Below the pieces are notes generated by a model. That model was given only the letters and a program-made list of their open reading frames with translations. It was not told the origin of the DNA and did no database searches. Below, piece by piece: positions 44,445 through 52,827 of a stretch of 64,000 nucleotides of DNA. Origin of the DNA: Knoellia sp031844405 (GTDB lineage Bacteria > Actinomycetota > Actinomycetes > Actinomycetales > Dermatophilaceae); assembly GCA_031844405.1 (NCBI GenBank), contig JAUZVC010000001.1, forward strand, positions 682,001 through 746,000, read 5' to 3'. A program made the position numbers and the translations under genes. Position 1 is the first letter of the stretch. Each line of letters begins with the position of its first letter.

Positions 44445-44915
44445 ATGGCAGCGCGCCAGGGCCAACCGCGACCGGACGACGAGGCACCCGTCTTCGTCAT
44501 CTCGGTCGCGGCCGAGCTCGCCGGCATGCACGCGCAGACGCTGCGCCAGTACGACCGGCTCGGGCTCGTCACCCCGTCCCGGACCCGGGGCGGCGGCCGC
44601 CGCTACTCCGCCCGGGACGTGGCGCTGCTCCGAGAGGTCCAGCGGCTCTCGCAGGACGAGGGCGTGAGCCTCGCCGGCATCGCCCGCATCCTCGAGCTCG
44701 AGAACCAGGTCGACGCCCTGCGCACCCGCGTCGCCGAGCTCAGCGGGGAGGTCGAGCGTCTGCGGTCCGCCGCGTCGGGCGGCTCGCGCGTCTTCTCGGT
44801 CGGGCCGGGAGGCGAGATCTTCACCAGCCGGCTCGGCGAGCGGCCTCGCCGGCGGCCGGGATCGGGCCAGGGCGTCGGCTCGGCCTCACAGGCGCTCGTC
44901 CTCTGGCGTCCCTGA
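44445..44915 (+). CDS. hspR: Heat-shock repressor HspR
   Basis: HspR is a MerR-family repressor that binds HAIR sequences and represses dnaK and clpB until heat shock. The 156-residue product has the winged-helix domain at residues 17-85 (ISVAAELAGMHAQTLRQYDRLGL, then GGRRYSARDVALLREV), a coiled-coil segment ENQVDALRTRVAELSGEVERL and the characteristic ending SQALVLWRP. It follows dnaJ by two bases. Three HAIR sites in this window are its probable targets. Confidence 0.95.
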   Translation: MAARQGQPRPDDEAPVFVISVAAELAGMHAQTLRQYDRLGLVTPSRTRGGGRRYSARDVALLREVQRLSQDEGVSLAGIARILELENQVDALRTRVAELSGEVERLRSAASGGSRVFSVGPGGEIFTSRLGERPRRRPGSGQGVGSASQALVLWRP

Positions 44916-44961
44916 CCCCGCCCACGCGGCGAGTTGTGTCCGGTGTCCTGATGCCACGGCA

Positions 44962-44967
44962 TACGCT
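44962..44967 (+). promoter_or_regulatory. Candidate -10 element of the RraB-like gene
   Basis: TACGCT ends seven bases before the GTG start, matching TANNNT and the leaderless spacing seen elsewhere here. It overlaps the last three bases of a CGGCATAC octamer. Confidence 0.45.
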
Positions 44968-44974
44968 TCCGGTC

Positions 44975-45244
44975 GTGACCGAGCACCTTCTCCTCTTCCC
45001 CGAGCGGGAGACCGCTGACGAGATCGCGACCGAGCTCGACGAAGAGGGCTTCACCGAGGTGCGGGTGCTGCGCGTCGCGCACGCGGGTGACGACGACGCG
45101 GAGGACGCCGAGTGGGCGGTCCACATCCGCGAGGAGAGGGTCGACGACCCGTCCGGCCCGGTCGAGAGCGGCCTGCGTGAGCGCTTCGCCGCCCTGGCCG
45201 AGGAGCGGGGCGGCTGGTACGACCCGGAGCCGACGATCCCCTGA
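44975..45244 (+). CDS. RraB-family (ribonuclease E inhibitor-like) small protein
   Basis: The 89-residue product has the small alpha/beta layout of the RraB family: an N-terminal helix (ADEIATELDEEGF), a strand VRVLRVA, a second strand WAVHIREERV, then a helix LRERFAALAEERGGWYD. In gamma-proteobacteria RraB inhibits RNase E; in actinobacteria the target is unknown. The GTG is chosen because TACGCT lies seven bases upstream. An in-frame ATG upstream would begin before that promoter element. Confidence 0.7.
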   Translation: MTEHLLLFPERETADEIATELDEEGFTEVRVLRVAHAGDDDAEDAEWAVHIREERVDDPSGPVESGLRERFAALAEERGGWYDPEPTIP

Positions 45245-45283
45245 CCGGAGCGCCGTCGCCAGACGCCCGTTCTGTCCACTTCT

Positions 45284-45302
45284 GCTTGTCCACCGGACAA
45301 GC
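45284..45302. promoter_or_regulatory. Perfect dyad upstream of the sugar importer operon
   Basis: GCTTGTCC and GGACAAGC are perfect eight-base arms around ACC. The dyad is 105 bp before the ATPase start and 40 bp after the previous gene, so it may be an operator for a LacI- or ROK-type regulator not present here, or a short terminator. A -10-like TAGCAT lies at 45349. Confidence 0.45.
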
Positions 45303-45406
45303 CGCGCGTCCGACTCCGGAACGTCACGCTCCTGACAGGCTCTGGGTCTAGCATCCAAGCACCGAGGCCAGTGTGGTCCGCGGTGGCGATTCGACGAGGA
45401 GACGAC

Positions 45407-46966
45407 GTGGCCGATCCGGCACCCATCCTTGAGATGACGGGCATCACCAAGACATTCCCCGGTGTCAAGGCCCTGTCCGACGTCAACCTGACGGTCCGTC
45501 GCGGTGACGTCCACGCGATATGCGGCGAGAACGGCGCCGGCAAGTCGACGCTGATGAAGGTCCTGTCGGGTGTCCACCCGCACGGCTCCTACGACGGCAC
45601 GATCCGCTACAACGGCGCCGAGGTCACCTTCAACAACATCCGCGACTCCGAGCACGCGGGCATCGTCATCATCCACCAGGAGCTGGCGCTCATCCCCGAG
45701 CTCTCCATCGCCGAGAACATCTTCCTCGGCAACGAGGAGACCAAGCGGGGCGCCATCGACTGGGTGCGCACCAACAACCGTGCGCGCGACCTCCTCGCCC
45801 GGGTCGGGCTCGAGGAGGACCCCGAGACCCCGATCAAGAACATCGGCGTCGGCAAGCAGCAGCTCGTCGAGATCGCCAAGGCCCTCGCCAAGGACGTGCA
45901 GCTGCTCATCCTCGACGAGCCGACGGCGGCGCTCAACGAGGAGGACTCGCGCCACCTGCTCGACCTCATCCGCGGCCTGCAGGCCAAGGGCATCACCTCG
46001 ATCATGATCAGCCACAAGCTCAACGAGATCGAGGCCATCGCCAACGCGATCACGATCATCCGTGACGGCCAGACGGTCGAGACGCTCGACGTGCGCGAGG
46101 GCGCCGTCGACGAGGACCGCATCATCCGCGGCATGGTCGGCCGCTCGCTCGAGTCGCGCTTCCCCGAGCACACCCCCGAGATCGGCGAGGTGATGTTCGA
46201 GGTCAAGGGCTGGACCGTCGCCCACCCCCAGGTGCCGGAGCGGCTCGTCGCCAAGCAGTCCGAGTTCTTCGTCCGCCGCGGCGAGATCGTCGGGTTCGCC
46301 GGCCTCATGGGCTCGGGCCGCACCGAGCTCATGCGCTCGATCTTCGGCCACTCCTACGGCACCTGGCTCGGCGGCGAGATGTGGCTCAACGGCAAGAAGG
46401 TCGACCTCCGCAGCGTGCCCGCGGCCATCGACGCCGGCATCGGCTACCTCACCGAGGACCGCAAGTCGCTCGGCCTCAACCTCCTCGACGACATCAAGAC
46501 GACGACGGTGTCGGCCAAGCTCAAGAAGATCGCGCACAACTTCGTCATCGACCGCCGCGCCGAGCACTCGGCCGCCGACGACTACCGCAAGGCGCTGCGC
46601 ACCAAGACCCCCTCGGTCGACTACGGCGTGGCCAAGCTCTCGGGCGGCAACCAGCAGAAGGTCGTCCTGAGCAAGTGGCTCTTCACCGACCCCGACCTGC
46701 TCATCCTCGACGAGCCCACCCGCGGCATCGACGTCGGCGCCAAGTACGAGATCTACGGGATCATCCAGCGCCTCGCGAGCCAGGGCAAGGGCGTCATCGT
46801 CGTCAGCTCCGAGCTGCCCGAGCTCCTCGGTCTGAGCGACCGCATCTACACGATCAGCGAGGGCCGGGTCACCGGTGTCCTCGACAAGGCCGAGGCCAAC
46901 CAGGAGTCGCTCATGCGGCTCATGACCAGGACGTCGCAGTCCAGCACTCCGAAGGACGCTGCATGA
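45407..46966 (+). CDS. gguA: Monosaccharide ABC transporter ATP-binding protein (GguA/XylG type)
   Basis: The 519-residue protein carries two ATPase domains in one chain. Domain 1 has GENGAGKSTLMKVLSG and LLILDEPTAAL; its signature region reads VGKQQLVEIAKA. Domain 2 has a weaker P-loop, GLMGSGRTELMRSI, and then LSGGNQQKVVLSKW with LLILDEPTRGIDVGAK. This arrangement is typical of sugar importers of the CUT2 group. AGGAG precedes the GTG. The gene overlaps the permease by four bases. The symbol follows the ChvE-GguAB system and is by similarity of motifs only. Confidence 0.88.
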   Translation: MADPAPILEMTGITKTFPGVKALSDVNLTVRRGDVHAICGENGAGKSTLMKVLSGVHPHGSYDGTIRYNGAEVTFNNIRDSEHAGIVIIHQELALIPELSIAENIFLGNEETKRGAIDWVRTNNRARDLLARVGLEEDPETPIKNIGVGKQQLVEIAKALAKDVQLLILDEPTAALNEEDSRHLLDLIRGLQAKGITSIMISHKLNEIEAIANAITIIRDGQTVETLDVREGAVDEDRIIRGMVGRSLESRFPEHTPEIGEVMFEVKGWTVAHPQVPERLVAKQSEFFVRRGEIVGFAGLMGSGRTELMRSIFGHSYGTWLGGEMWLNGKKVDLRSVPAAIDAGIGYLTEDRKSLGLNLLDDIKTTTVSAKLKKIAHNFVIDRRAEHSAADDYRKALRTKTPSVDYGVAKLSGGNQQKVVLSKWLFTDPDLLILDEPTRGIDVGAKYEIYGIIQRLASQGKGVIVVSSELPELLGLSDRIYTISEGRVTGVLDKAEANQESLMRLMTRTSQSSTPKDAA

Positions 46967-48213
46967 ACAAGATCAAGGAAATCTTCGGTGGAGACACCCG
47001 CCAGTTCGGGATGATCTTCGCCCTGGTGTTCCTCATCGTGCTCTTCCAGATCCTCACGGACGGGCTGACGCTCGACCCCGGCAACGTCATCAACATCTTC
47101 CAGGGCAACAGCTACATCCTCGTCATGGCGATCGGCATGGTGCTCGTCATCATCGCCGGCCACATCGACCTCTCGGTCGGCTCGGTTGCCGCCTTCGCCG
47201 GCATCGTCGTGGCCATCGCGATGCGCGACTGGGGCATCCCGTGGTGGCTGGGGATCCTGCTCGGCCTCGGCATCGGCGTGCTCGTGGGCGCGTGGCAGGG
47301 GTTCTGGGTCGCCCAGGTGGGGATCCCGGCCTTCATCGTCACCCTCGCGGGCATGCTCATCTTCCGCGGCGCGAACCAGTACGTCGGCAAGTCCAACACC
47401 GTCCCGGTGGGCGAGGACTTCCAGACGATCGGTGCCGGCTACCTGCCCGAGGTCGGACCCAACACCGGATACAACAACCTCACCGTCCTCATCGGCATCC
47501 TCGTCTGCGCCGCGATCATCGGCGGCACGCTGCGCAACCGCCGCAACCAGGCCAAGATCGGTGCCGACCTCGAGGACAGCACCGTGATGTGGATCCGGCT
47601 CGCCCTGATCTCGGTCGCCATCCTCGCGGTGGCGCTGCTCATGGCCTCGGGCCGCCCGGGCACGTCGCTGCCGGTCTCGGCGCTCATCCTCGGCGCGCTC
47701 GTCCTGCTCTACGGGTTCATCTCGACCCGCACCATCATCGGGCGTCACGTCTACGCCGTGGGTGGCAACCGTCACGCCGCCGAGCTCTCCGGTGTGCGAT
47801 CCAAGCGGGTCAACTTCCTCGTCATGATGAACATGTCGGTCCTCGCCTCGCTCGCCGGGATGATGTTCGTGGCCCGCTCCAACGCCTCCGGCCCGTTCGA
47901 CGGCGTCGGTTGGGAGCTCGACGCCATCGCCGCCGTCTTCATCGGTGGCGCCGCCGTCACCGGTGGTGTCGGCACCGTCGTCGGGGCCGTCATCGGTGGT
48001 CTCGTCATGGCCGTGCTCAACAACGGCCTCCAGCTGCTCGGCGTGGGCGCCGACATGACCCAGATCATCAAGGGCCTCGTGCTGCTCACCGCCGTCGCCT
48101 TCGACGTCTACAACAAGAGCCAGGGCCGGCGCTCCATCACCGGCCTCCTCATGCAGAACTTCGGTGGCCGGGCAACCAAGGAGACGGGCGAGACCGTCAA
48201 GCAGGAGTCCTGA
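46963..48213 (+). CDS. gguB: Monosaccharide ABC transporter permease (GguB type)
   Basis: The 416-residue permease has about ten membrane segments. IIAGHIDLSVGSVAAFAGIV is the CUT2 permease signature, and VYAVGGNRHAAELSGVRSKRVNFLVM is the conserved cytoplasmic loop. It is longer than RbsC-type permeases because of an insert between residues 135 and 230, as in GguB/XylH relatives. The ATG overlaps the ATPase stop. Confidence 0.88.
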   Translation: MNKIKEIFGGDTRQFGMIFALVFLIVLFQILTDGLTLDPGNVINIFQGNSYILVMAIGMVLVIIAGHIDLSVGSVAAFAGIVVAIAMRDWGIPWWLGILLGLGIGVLVGAWQGFWVAQVGIPAFIVTLAGMLIFRGANQYVGKSNTVPVGEDFQTIGAGYLPEVGPNTGYNNLTVLIGILVCAAIIGGTLRNRRNQAKIGADLEDSTVMWIRLALISVAILAVALLMASGRPGTSLPVSALILGALVLLYGFISTRTIIGRHVYAVGGNRHAAELSGVRSKRVNFLVMMNMSVLASLAGMMFVARSNASGPFDGVGWELDAIAAVFIGGAAVTGGVGTVVGAVIGGLVMAVLNNGLQLLGVGADMTQIIKGLVLLTAVAFDVYNKSQGRRSITGLLMQNFGGRATKETGETVKQES

Positions 48214-48299
48214 GCCCGCTCGTCACCGCACAACTGAATAGGCACGACAGTGACGCTTCCGCCCCGGGTGCGCCACGGCATACGAAAGAAAGAGACGAC

Positions 48300-49406
48300 A
48301 TGCGTTCGATCACCAAGCTGATGGCGGCCACCGCCGTCGCCGCACTCGCTCTGACCGGCTGCGGCCGGGCGGACGAGGAGACGCCCGCCTCGGGCTCCGA
48401 CAGCTCCGCCTCCGGTGGTGCGGGAGGCTTCGCGGCCGACTCGCTCATCGGTGTCTCGCTCCCGCAGAAGACGTCCGAGAACTGGGTCCTCGCCGAGAAC
48501 CTCTTCAAGGACGACCTCGCCAAGGCAGGCTTCAAGGCCGACGTCCAGTTCGCCAACGGCGGTGTCGGCGAGCAGCAGAACCAGATCCAGTCCATGGTGA
48601 CCAAGGGCGCCAAGGTCATCGTCGTCGGCGCCATCGACGGCGCCCAGCTGGGCACCCAGGTCAAGGCGGCCAAGGACGCCGGCGCGACCGTCATCGCCTA
48701 CGACCGCCTCATCAAGAACACCGACGCGGTCGACTACTACGTCGCCTACGACAACTTCAAGGTCGGCGAGCTCCAGGGCAACGCGCTGCTCGAGGGCATG
48801 GCGGCCAAGAAGCCGTCCGGTCCCTACAACATCGAGCTCTTCGCCGGCTCGCCCGACGACGCCAACGCGCAGGTCTTCTTCGACGGCGCGATGAGCGTCC
48901 TCAAGCCGAAGATCGACGACGGCACGCTCAAGGTCACCTCCGGCCAGACGAACTTCAACCAGGCCGTCACCCAGGGCTGGAAGGCGGAGAACGCGCAGAA
49001 GCGCATGGACACCCTGCTCTCGGCGTCCTACTCGTCGGCCGCGCTCGACGGCGTCCTCTCGCCCAACGACACCCTCGCCCGCGCGATCATCACCTCGGTC
49101 AAGGCCGCCGGCAAGCCCGTCCCGGTCGTCACCGGTCAGGACTCCGAGGTCGAGTCCGTGAAGTCGATCATGGCCGGCGAGCAGTACTCGACGATCAACA
49201 AGGACACCCGCAACCTCGTCAAGGCCACCATCGAGATGGTCCAGGCGCTGCAGAAGGGTGAGAAGCCGACGGTCAACGACGACAAGTCCTACGACAACGG
49301 CGTCAAGGTCGTCCCGGCCAACCTGCTCGAGCCGCTCATCGTCACCAAGGCGAACGCCAAGGAGGCCTACGCCAACGACCCGACCCTGAGCAAGCTCACC
49401 CAGTGA
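48300..49406 (+). CDS. chvE: Sugar-binding lipoprotein (ChvE type)
   Basis: The 368-residue protein starts with a lipoprotein signal (AALALTGC; lipidated Cys near residue 21), a Ser/Gly-rich linker and a periplasmic-binding-protein type I fold, with LIGVSLPQKTSENWVLAENLF and VVTGQDSEVESVKSIMAGEQYST. It is close to ChvE, which binds several monosaccharides. It comes after the permease by 86 bp; the gap contains a CGGCATAC copy. The ligand cannot be fixed from sequence; xylose, galactose, arabinose and glucose are possible. Confidence 0.9.
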   Translation: MRSITKLMAATAVAALALTGCGRADEETPASGSDSSASGGAGGFAADSLIGVSLPQKTSENWVLAENLFKDDLAKAGFKADVQFANGGVGEQQNQIQSMVTKGAKVIVVGAIDGAQLGTQVKAAKDAGATVIAYDRLIKNTDAVDYYVAYDNFKVGELQGNALLEGMAAKKPSGPYNIELFAGSPDDANAQVFFDGAMSVLKPKIDDGTLKVTSGQTNFNQAVTQGWKAENAQKRMDTLLSASYSSAALDGVLSPNDTLARAIITSVKAAGKPVPVVTGQDSEVESVKSIMAGEQYSTINKDTRNLVKATIEMVQALQKGEKPTVNDDKSYDNGVKVVPANLLEPLIVTKANAKEAYANDPTLSKLTQ

Positions 49407-49433
49407 GCCGAGCCGCTTCGGCGGCACTCGCGT

Positions 49434-49468
49434 CCTCGGCCCCGTCACCTGTGGTGGCGGGGCCGAGG
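49434..49468. terminator. Strong hairpin between convergent genes
   Basis: Sixteen base pairs, eleven outer (CCTCGGCCCCG with CGGGGCCGAGG), a T-G pair and CACC with GGTG, enclose the loop TGT. It lies between the binding-protein gene and the convergent regulator and has no T tract. Confidence 0.75.
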
Positions 49469-49535
49469 TGCGTCCGCGAGACGAAGCAGTGCCTTCCCCA
49501 GGGGAGCGCCGTATGCCGTCAGGTCCCGTGTGCGC

Positions 49536-50306
49536 TCAGCCCTCGGCCTTCTGCGGTCGGGACTCGGCGGCCGGCTCGCCCACCTGCTCCTCCCAGAGCT
49601 GGCGGGTCTCGCCCATCGTCCGGTCCATGATCGCGACCATCGCCTCGTGGGCGCGGTCGCCGTCGCCGCGCTGGATCGAGGCGGCGACGTCGGTGTGCAG
49701 CTGGAGGGCGTCGACGTGGGGGTGGTGCGGCATGAGGCCGTAGGCGTGCCGGCCGGCGAGCACCTCGGCGACCTGCTTGTGGAGGTGCTCGAACATCTCG
49801 TTGCCCGAGGCGGCCAGGACGCGCTTGTGGAACTCGACGTCGAGACGCAGGAAGTCGTCCATCCGGCCGTCCTGACCCGCGGCCCACAGCTGGCCCGCGA
49901 GGGTGACGAGCTCGGAGGCCTCGAGCGGCCGGGCGCGTTCGGCCGCGAGGCGGGCGGCCTGCGGCTCGACGGCGGTGCGCAGCTCGGTGATCGAGCGCAG
50001 CTGGTTGATCCGGCCACCGGTGGCGAGCCGCCACCGGATGACGAGCGGGTCGTAGACGTTCCACGCCGAGCGGTCGAGGACGAGCGTGCCGACGCGGCGC
50101 CGTGAGGTGACGAGCCCCATCGACGAGAGCACCCGCAGGGCCTCGCGCACGACCGAGCGGGAGACCGAGTGGCTCGCCATGAGCTCGTCGATGAAGAGGA
50201 CGGTCCCCGGAGCGAGGTCGCCGCCGCAGATCGACAGGCCGAGCGACTCGACGAGTCGGCCGTGGAGACCGGAGGAGTCGTCGGGGACGAGCGCAGCGGT
50301 GGGCAC
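49536..50306 (-). CDS. FadR/GntR-family transcriptional regulator
   Basis: The 256-residue protein has an N-terminal winged-helix domain (VLFIDELMASHSVSRSVVREALRVLSSMGLVTSRRR) and a C-terminal FCD ligand-binding domain (ELRTAVEPQAARLAAERA, FHKRVLAASGNEMFEHL, HVDALQLHTDVAASIQRGD). FCD regulators often sense sugar acids, which fits its divergent operon. The GTG at 50306 is chosen because TATGAT lies exactly seven bases upstream; two ATG codons further upstream are in frame but sit inside or before this -10. Confidence 0.85.
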   Translation of the reverse strand: MPTAALVPDDSSGLHGRLVESLGLSICGGDLAPGTVLFIDELMASHSVSRSVVREALRVLSSMGLVTSRRRVGTLVLDRSAWNVYDPLVIRWRLATGGRINQLRSITELRTAVEPQAARLAAERARPLEASELVTLAGQLWAAGQDGRMDDFLRLDVEFHKRVLAASGNEMFEHLHKQVAEVLAGRHAYGLMPHHPHVDALQLHTDVAASIQRGDGDRAHEAMVAIMDRTMGETRQLWEEQVGEPAAESRPQKAEG

Positions 50307-50313
50307 GTCACAA

Positions 50314-50319
50314 ATCATA
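50314..50319 (-). promoter_or_regulatory. -10 element of the regulator gene
   Basis: TATGAT, read leftward, ends seven bases before the GTG and implies a leaderless transcript. A -35 match at normal spacing is not clear. Confidence 0.5.
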
Positions 50320-50337
50320 CGCATGGGGGTCGGGGCC

Positions 50338-50367
50338 TTGCACAAGTCAGACTTATCGATCTAGAGT
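50338..50367 (+). promoter_or_regulatory. Promoter of the sugar-acid operon, with a FadR-type operator
   Basis: TTGCAC and TAGAGT are 18 bases apart. Directly after the first is AAGTCAGACTT (50344-50354), a perfect 5-1-5 dyad of the kind FadR-family proteins bind. A regulator on this site would cover the spacer and block the polymerase. Confidence 0.6.
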
Positions 50368-50445
50368 CCTCTATCAAGACGGACGAGAGTCCGCCGCGGC
50401 GACGGCTCCAATGGCGGGGCGGCCGAGCAATCCAAGGAGATCGAC

Positions 50446-51738
50446 GTGTTGCGACGCACAGCAATCGGATCGACCCTCGCACTGGCCGCGGCGCTCAGCC
50501 TCTCGGCGTGCGGTGGCGGTGGCGACGAGGAGGGCACGGGGTCGAAGACCCTCCAGGTCACCCTCGCGAACCACGTGTGGACCGAGAACATCAAGGCGGC
50601 CCTGCCGGAGTTCGAGAAGGAGACCGGCCTCAAGGTCGAGCTCACCCAGCTCGGTGAGGACCAGCTCTCCGACCAGTACAACGTCAAGCTCAACGCGGGC
50701 ACGAGCGACCTCGACGTGATGATGTACCGCCCTCTCCAGGAGGGCAAGCTCTTCGGCAAGAACGGCTACCTCGCCGACCTCACGGAGGACACCAAGGGCG
50801 CCACCGAGTGGAACTGGGGCGACTTCCAGCCCGGACCGGTCGAGGCCACCACCTATGACGACAAGGTCGTCGGCGTCCCGCTCATCACCGAGACCGAGGT
50901 CCTCTACTACCGCAAGGACCTGCTGCAGAAGGCGGGCTACTCGGCCCCGCCGAAGACCCTCGACGAGCTCAAGGAGGCGGCCGCCAAGGTGCAGGCCGCG
51001 AACCCGGGCGTCGCCGGCTTCGTCGCGCGCACCGGCAAGTCCGCCGCCGTGACCCAGTTCTCCGGCTTCCTCTACAGCTTCGGCGGACAGTGGGCCGACG
51101 ACTCCGGCAAGGCGGCCGTCGCCTCGCCCGAGGCCAAGCAGGCCTACGCCTACTACGGCGGGCTCATCCACGACCACGGTCCCAAGAACGTCAGCACCGA
51201 CATGAGCTGGCCCGAGGCGATGGCGATCTTCACCCAGGGTCAGGCCGCGTTCTACACCGAGGCCAGCTCGCTCTACAAGAACGCCACCGACCCGGCCAAG
51301 TCCAAGGTCGCCGACACCGTCGGCTTCGCTCCCTTCCCCGAGGGCCCGGCCGGCTCGAAGCCCTACAACGTCCCGTCGTGGGCGCTCGGCATCAACGAGG
51401 CCTCCGAGAACAAGGCGAACGCCTGGAAGTTCATCGAGTGGGCGACGAGCAAGGAGCAGACGCTCGCCAACCAGAAGGCCGGTGTCCCCGGTGCCCGCAC
51501 CTCGGTCGCGAGCGACGCCGACGCCACCTCGACCTACCCGAAGGACCTCGTCGAGGCCGCGAAGGCCGGTGCCGAGAACGGTGTCGGCTTCGACCGCCCG
51601 CAGGTCGTCAAGGTCCCCGAGGCGCGTGAGCTCGTCGGCCAGCCGATCGTCGACGCGATCACGGGCAAGGACTCGGGCGCTTCTGCCGACAAGGCGGCGG
51701 AGGCCTTCCAGGCCCTGCTCGACGACGAGAACAAGTGA
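50446..51738 (+). CDS. Carbohydrate ABC transporter substrate-binding lipoprotein (CUT1)
   Basis: The 430-residue protein has a lipobox LSLSAC (Cys near residue 22) after the signal helix TLALAAALS, then the type 1 extracellular solute-binding fold: VTLANHVWTENIKAALPEFEKETG, PLITETEVLYYRKDLL, and NVPSWALGINEASENKANAWKFIEW. The operon context suggests a hexonate such as galactonate, or a sugar oxidised to it. AAGGAG lies eight bases before the GTG. A regulator and operator lie upstream. A large hairpin follows the gene, which may keep its mRNA abundant relative to the permeases. Confidence 0.9.
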   Translation: MLRRTAIGSTLALAAALSLSACGGGGDEEGTGSKTLQVTLANHVWTENIKAALPEFEKETGLKVELTQLGEDQLSDQYNVKLNAGTSDLDVMMYRPLQEGKLFGKNGYLADLTEDTKGATEWNWGDFQPGPVEATTYDDKVVGVPLITETEVLYYRKDLLQKAGYSAPPKTLDELKEAAAKVQAANPGVAGFVARTGKSAAVTQFSGFLYSFGGQWADDSGKAAVASPEAKQAYAYYGGLIHDHGPKNVSTDMSWPEAMAIFTQGQAAFYTEASSLYKNATDPAKSKVADTVGFAPFPEGPAGSKPYNVPSWALGINEASENKANAWKFIEWATSKEQTLANQKAGVPGARTSVASDADATSTYPKDLVEAAKAGAENGVGFDRPQVVKVPEARELVGQPIVDAITGKDSGASADKAAEAFQALLDDENK

Positions 51739-51767
51739 CGTCCGGGCCCTGCCGGGCCCCACGTCCC

Positions 51768-51799
51768 GACGTCCTGACGTCCTGACGTCCTGACGTCCT
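51768..51799. repeat. Tandem octamer repeat GACGTCCT x4
   Basis: Four exact head-to-tail copies, preceded by the degenerate copy ACGTCCC, lie in the 171-bp gap between the binding protein and the first permease. Such an eight-base tandem array can change copy number by slippage. The adjacent hairpin would keep a similar distance. Confidence 0.75.
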
Positions 51800-51813
51800 G
51801 GGGTCCCGACAAC

Positions 51814-51853
51814 CCCGGTAGCCGCGCCGCGCACGAGTGGCGCGGCCACCGGG
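51814..51853 (+). terminator. Stem-loop between binding-protein and permease genes
   Basis: CCCGGT-A-GCCGCGCC pairs with GGCGCGGC-C-ACCGGG around a ten-base loop, 14 pairs with one mismatch. Hairpins at this place in ABC operons commonly protect the upstream mRNA and reduce read-through; here either function is possible. Confidence 0.6.
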
Positions 51854-51909
51854 AACGGGACCGCACGGCATACGACCTCCTTCCCGACGGCACACGAAGG
51901 CGCACTCCG

Positions 51910-52827
51910 ATGTCTGCTGACGCTCTCCCCGTGACGGGTACGTCCGGGTTCTCCCCGTGGGCCAACACCCACCGCAAGTGGCTCTTCGCCGCTCCGGCCA
52001 TGGCGTTCGTCGTCGTGCTCATCATCTTCCCGGTCGCGTGGACGCTCTATCTCAGCCTCACCGACGCCGAGGGCTCGGTCCGCGCCGAGAAGGAGTTCGT
52101 CGGCGCGCAGAACTACCTCGACGTCCTCGCCGACACCGCCCGCTTCTGGCCGGCCGTGTGGCGCACGGTGCAGTTCACCGGGGTCGTCCTCCTCGTCGAG
52201 GTCGTCCTCGGCATGGCGATCGCGCTGCTCCTGTGGCGGCCCTTCCGCGGTGAGAAGTGGGTGCGGGTCGCGATCCTCATGCCTCTCGTCGCGACCCCCG
52301 TCGCCGTCGGCATGATGTGGCGGCTCATCTTCGACCCCAACATCGGCGTCGCCAACCAGGTCCTCGGGTGGTTCGGCATCCCCGAGCAGCCGTGGCTCGC
52401 CGGCCCGAGCTCGGCGCTGTGGACGACGATGCTCATCGACATCTGGCAGTGGACGCCGATGGTCGTCCTCATCCTGCTCGCCGGACTCACCTCGCTCTCG
52501 GACGAGCCGCAGGAGGCCGCGCTCATCGACGGCGCCAGCGGGTGGCAGCGCTTCCGCTACATCACCCTGCCGCTCATGAAGTCGACGATCATCGTCGCCG
52601 TCCTGCTGCGCGGCATCGACGCCCTCAAGACGTTCGACATCCTCTACGCGACCAAGGGCAAGGGCGGCGGCAGCTACCACGAGGTCGAGACCCTCAACGT
52701 CTACGCCTACGGCCTGAGCTTCGACTACAACGAGTACGGCACGAGCTCGACCGTCCTCATCCTCTTCTTCCTCATCATCATCGGGTCGATGTGGGCCCTC
52801 ACGTCACGTCGGAAGGCGGACTACTGA
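51910..52827 (+). CDS. Carbohydrate ABC transporter permease (MalF/UgpA type)
   Basis: The 305-residue permease has six membrane segments after a short cytoplasmic tail and the EAA loop EAALIDGASGWQRFRYITL with which it docks the ATPase. It belongs to the CUT1 group and works with the next gene's product. Its own ATPase is not encoded here, so a shared MsiK-like ATPase elsewhere in the genome is likely, as known for several actinobacterial CUT1 importers. The ATG lacks a strong Shine-Dalgarno sequence. Confidence 0.9.
   Translation: MSADALPVTGTSGFSPWANTHRKWLFAAPAMAFVVVLIIFPVAWTLYLSLTDAEGSVRAEKEFVGAQNYLDVLADTARFWPAVWRTVQFTGVVLLVEVVLGMAIALLLWRPFRGEKWVRVAILMPLVATPVAVGMMWRLIFDPNIGVANQVLGWFGIPEQPWLAGPSSALWTTMLIDIWQWTPMVVLILLAGLTSLSDEPQEAALIDGASGWQRFRYITLPLMKSTIIVAVLLRGIDALKTFDILYATKGKGGGSYHEVETLNVYAYGLSFDYNEYGTSSTVLILFFLIIIGSMWALTSRRKADY

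Noticed and set aside
45326..45354. A full promoter before the sugar-importer operon
   Set aside because: TAGCAT is a fair -10, but the nearest -35-like CTGACA is only 11 bases away, so only the -10 is mentioned.
51768..51799. Tandem repeat considered as a CRISPR remnant
   Set aside because: The units are eight bases and adjoin directly, with no spacers and no cas genes.
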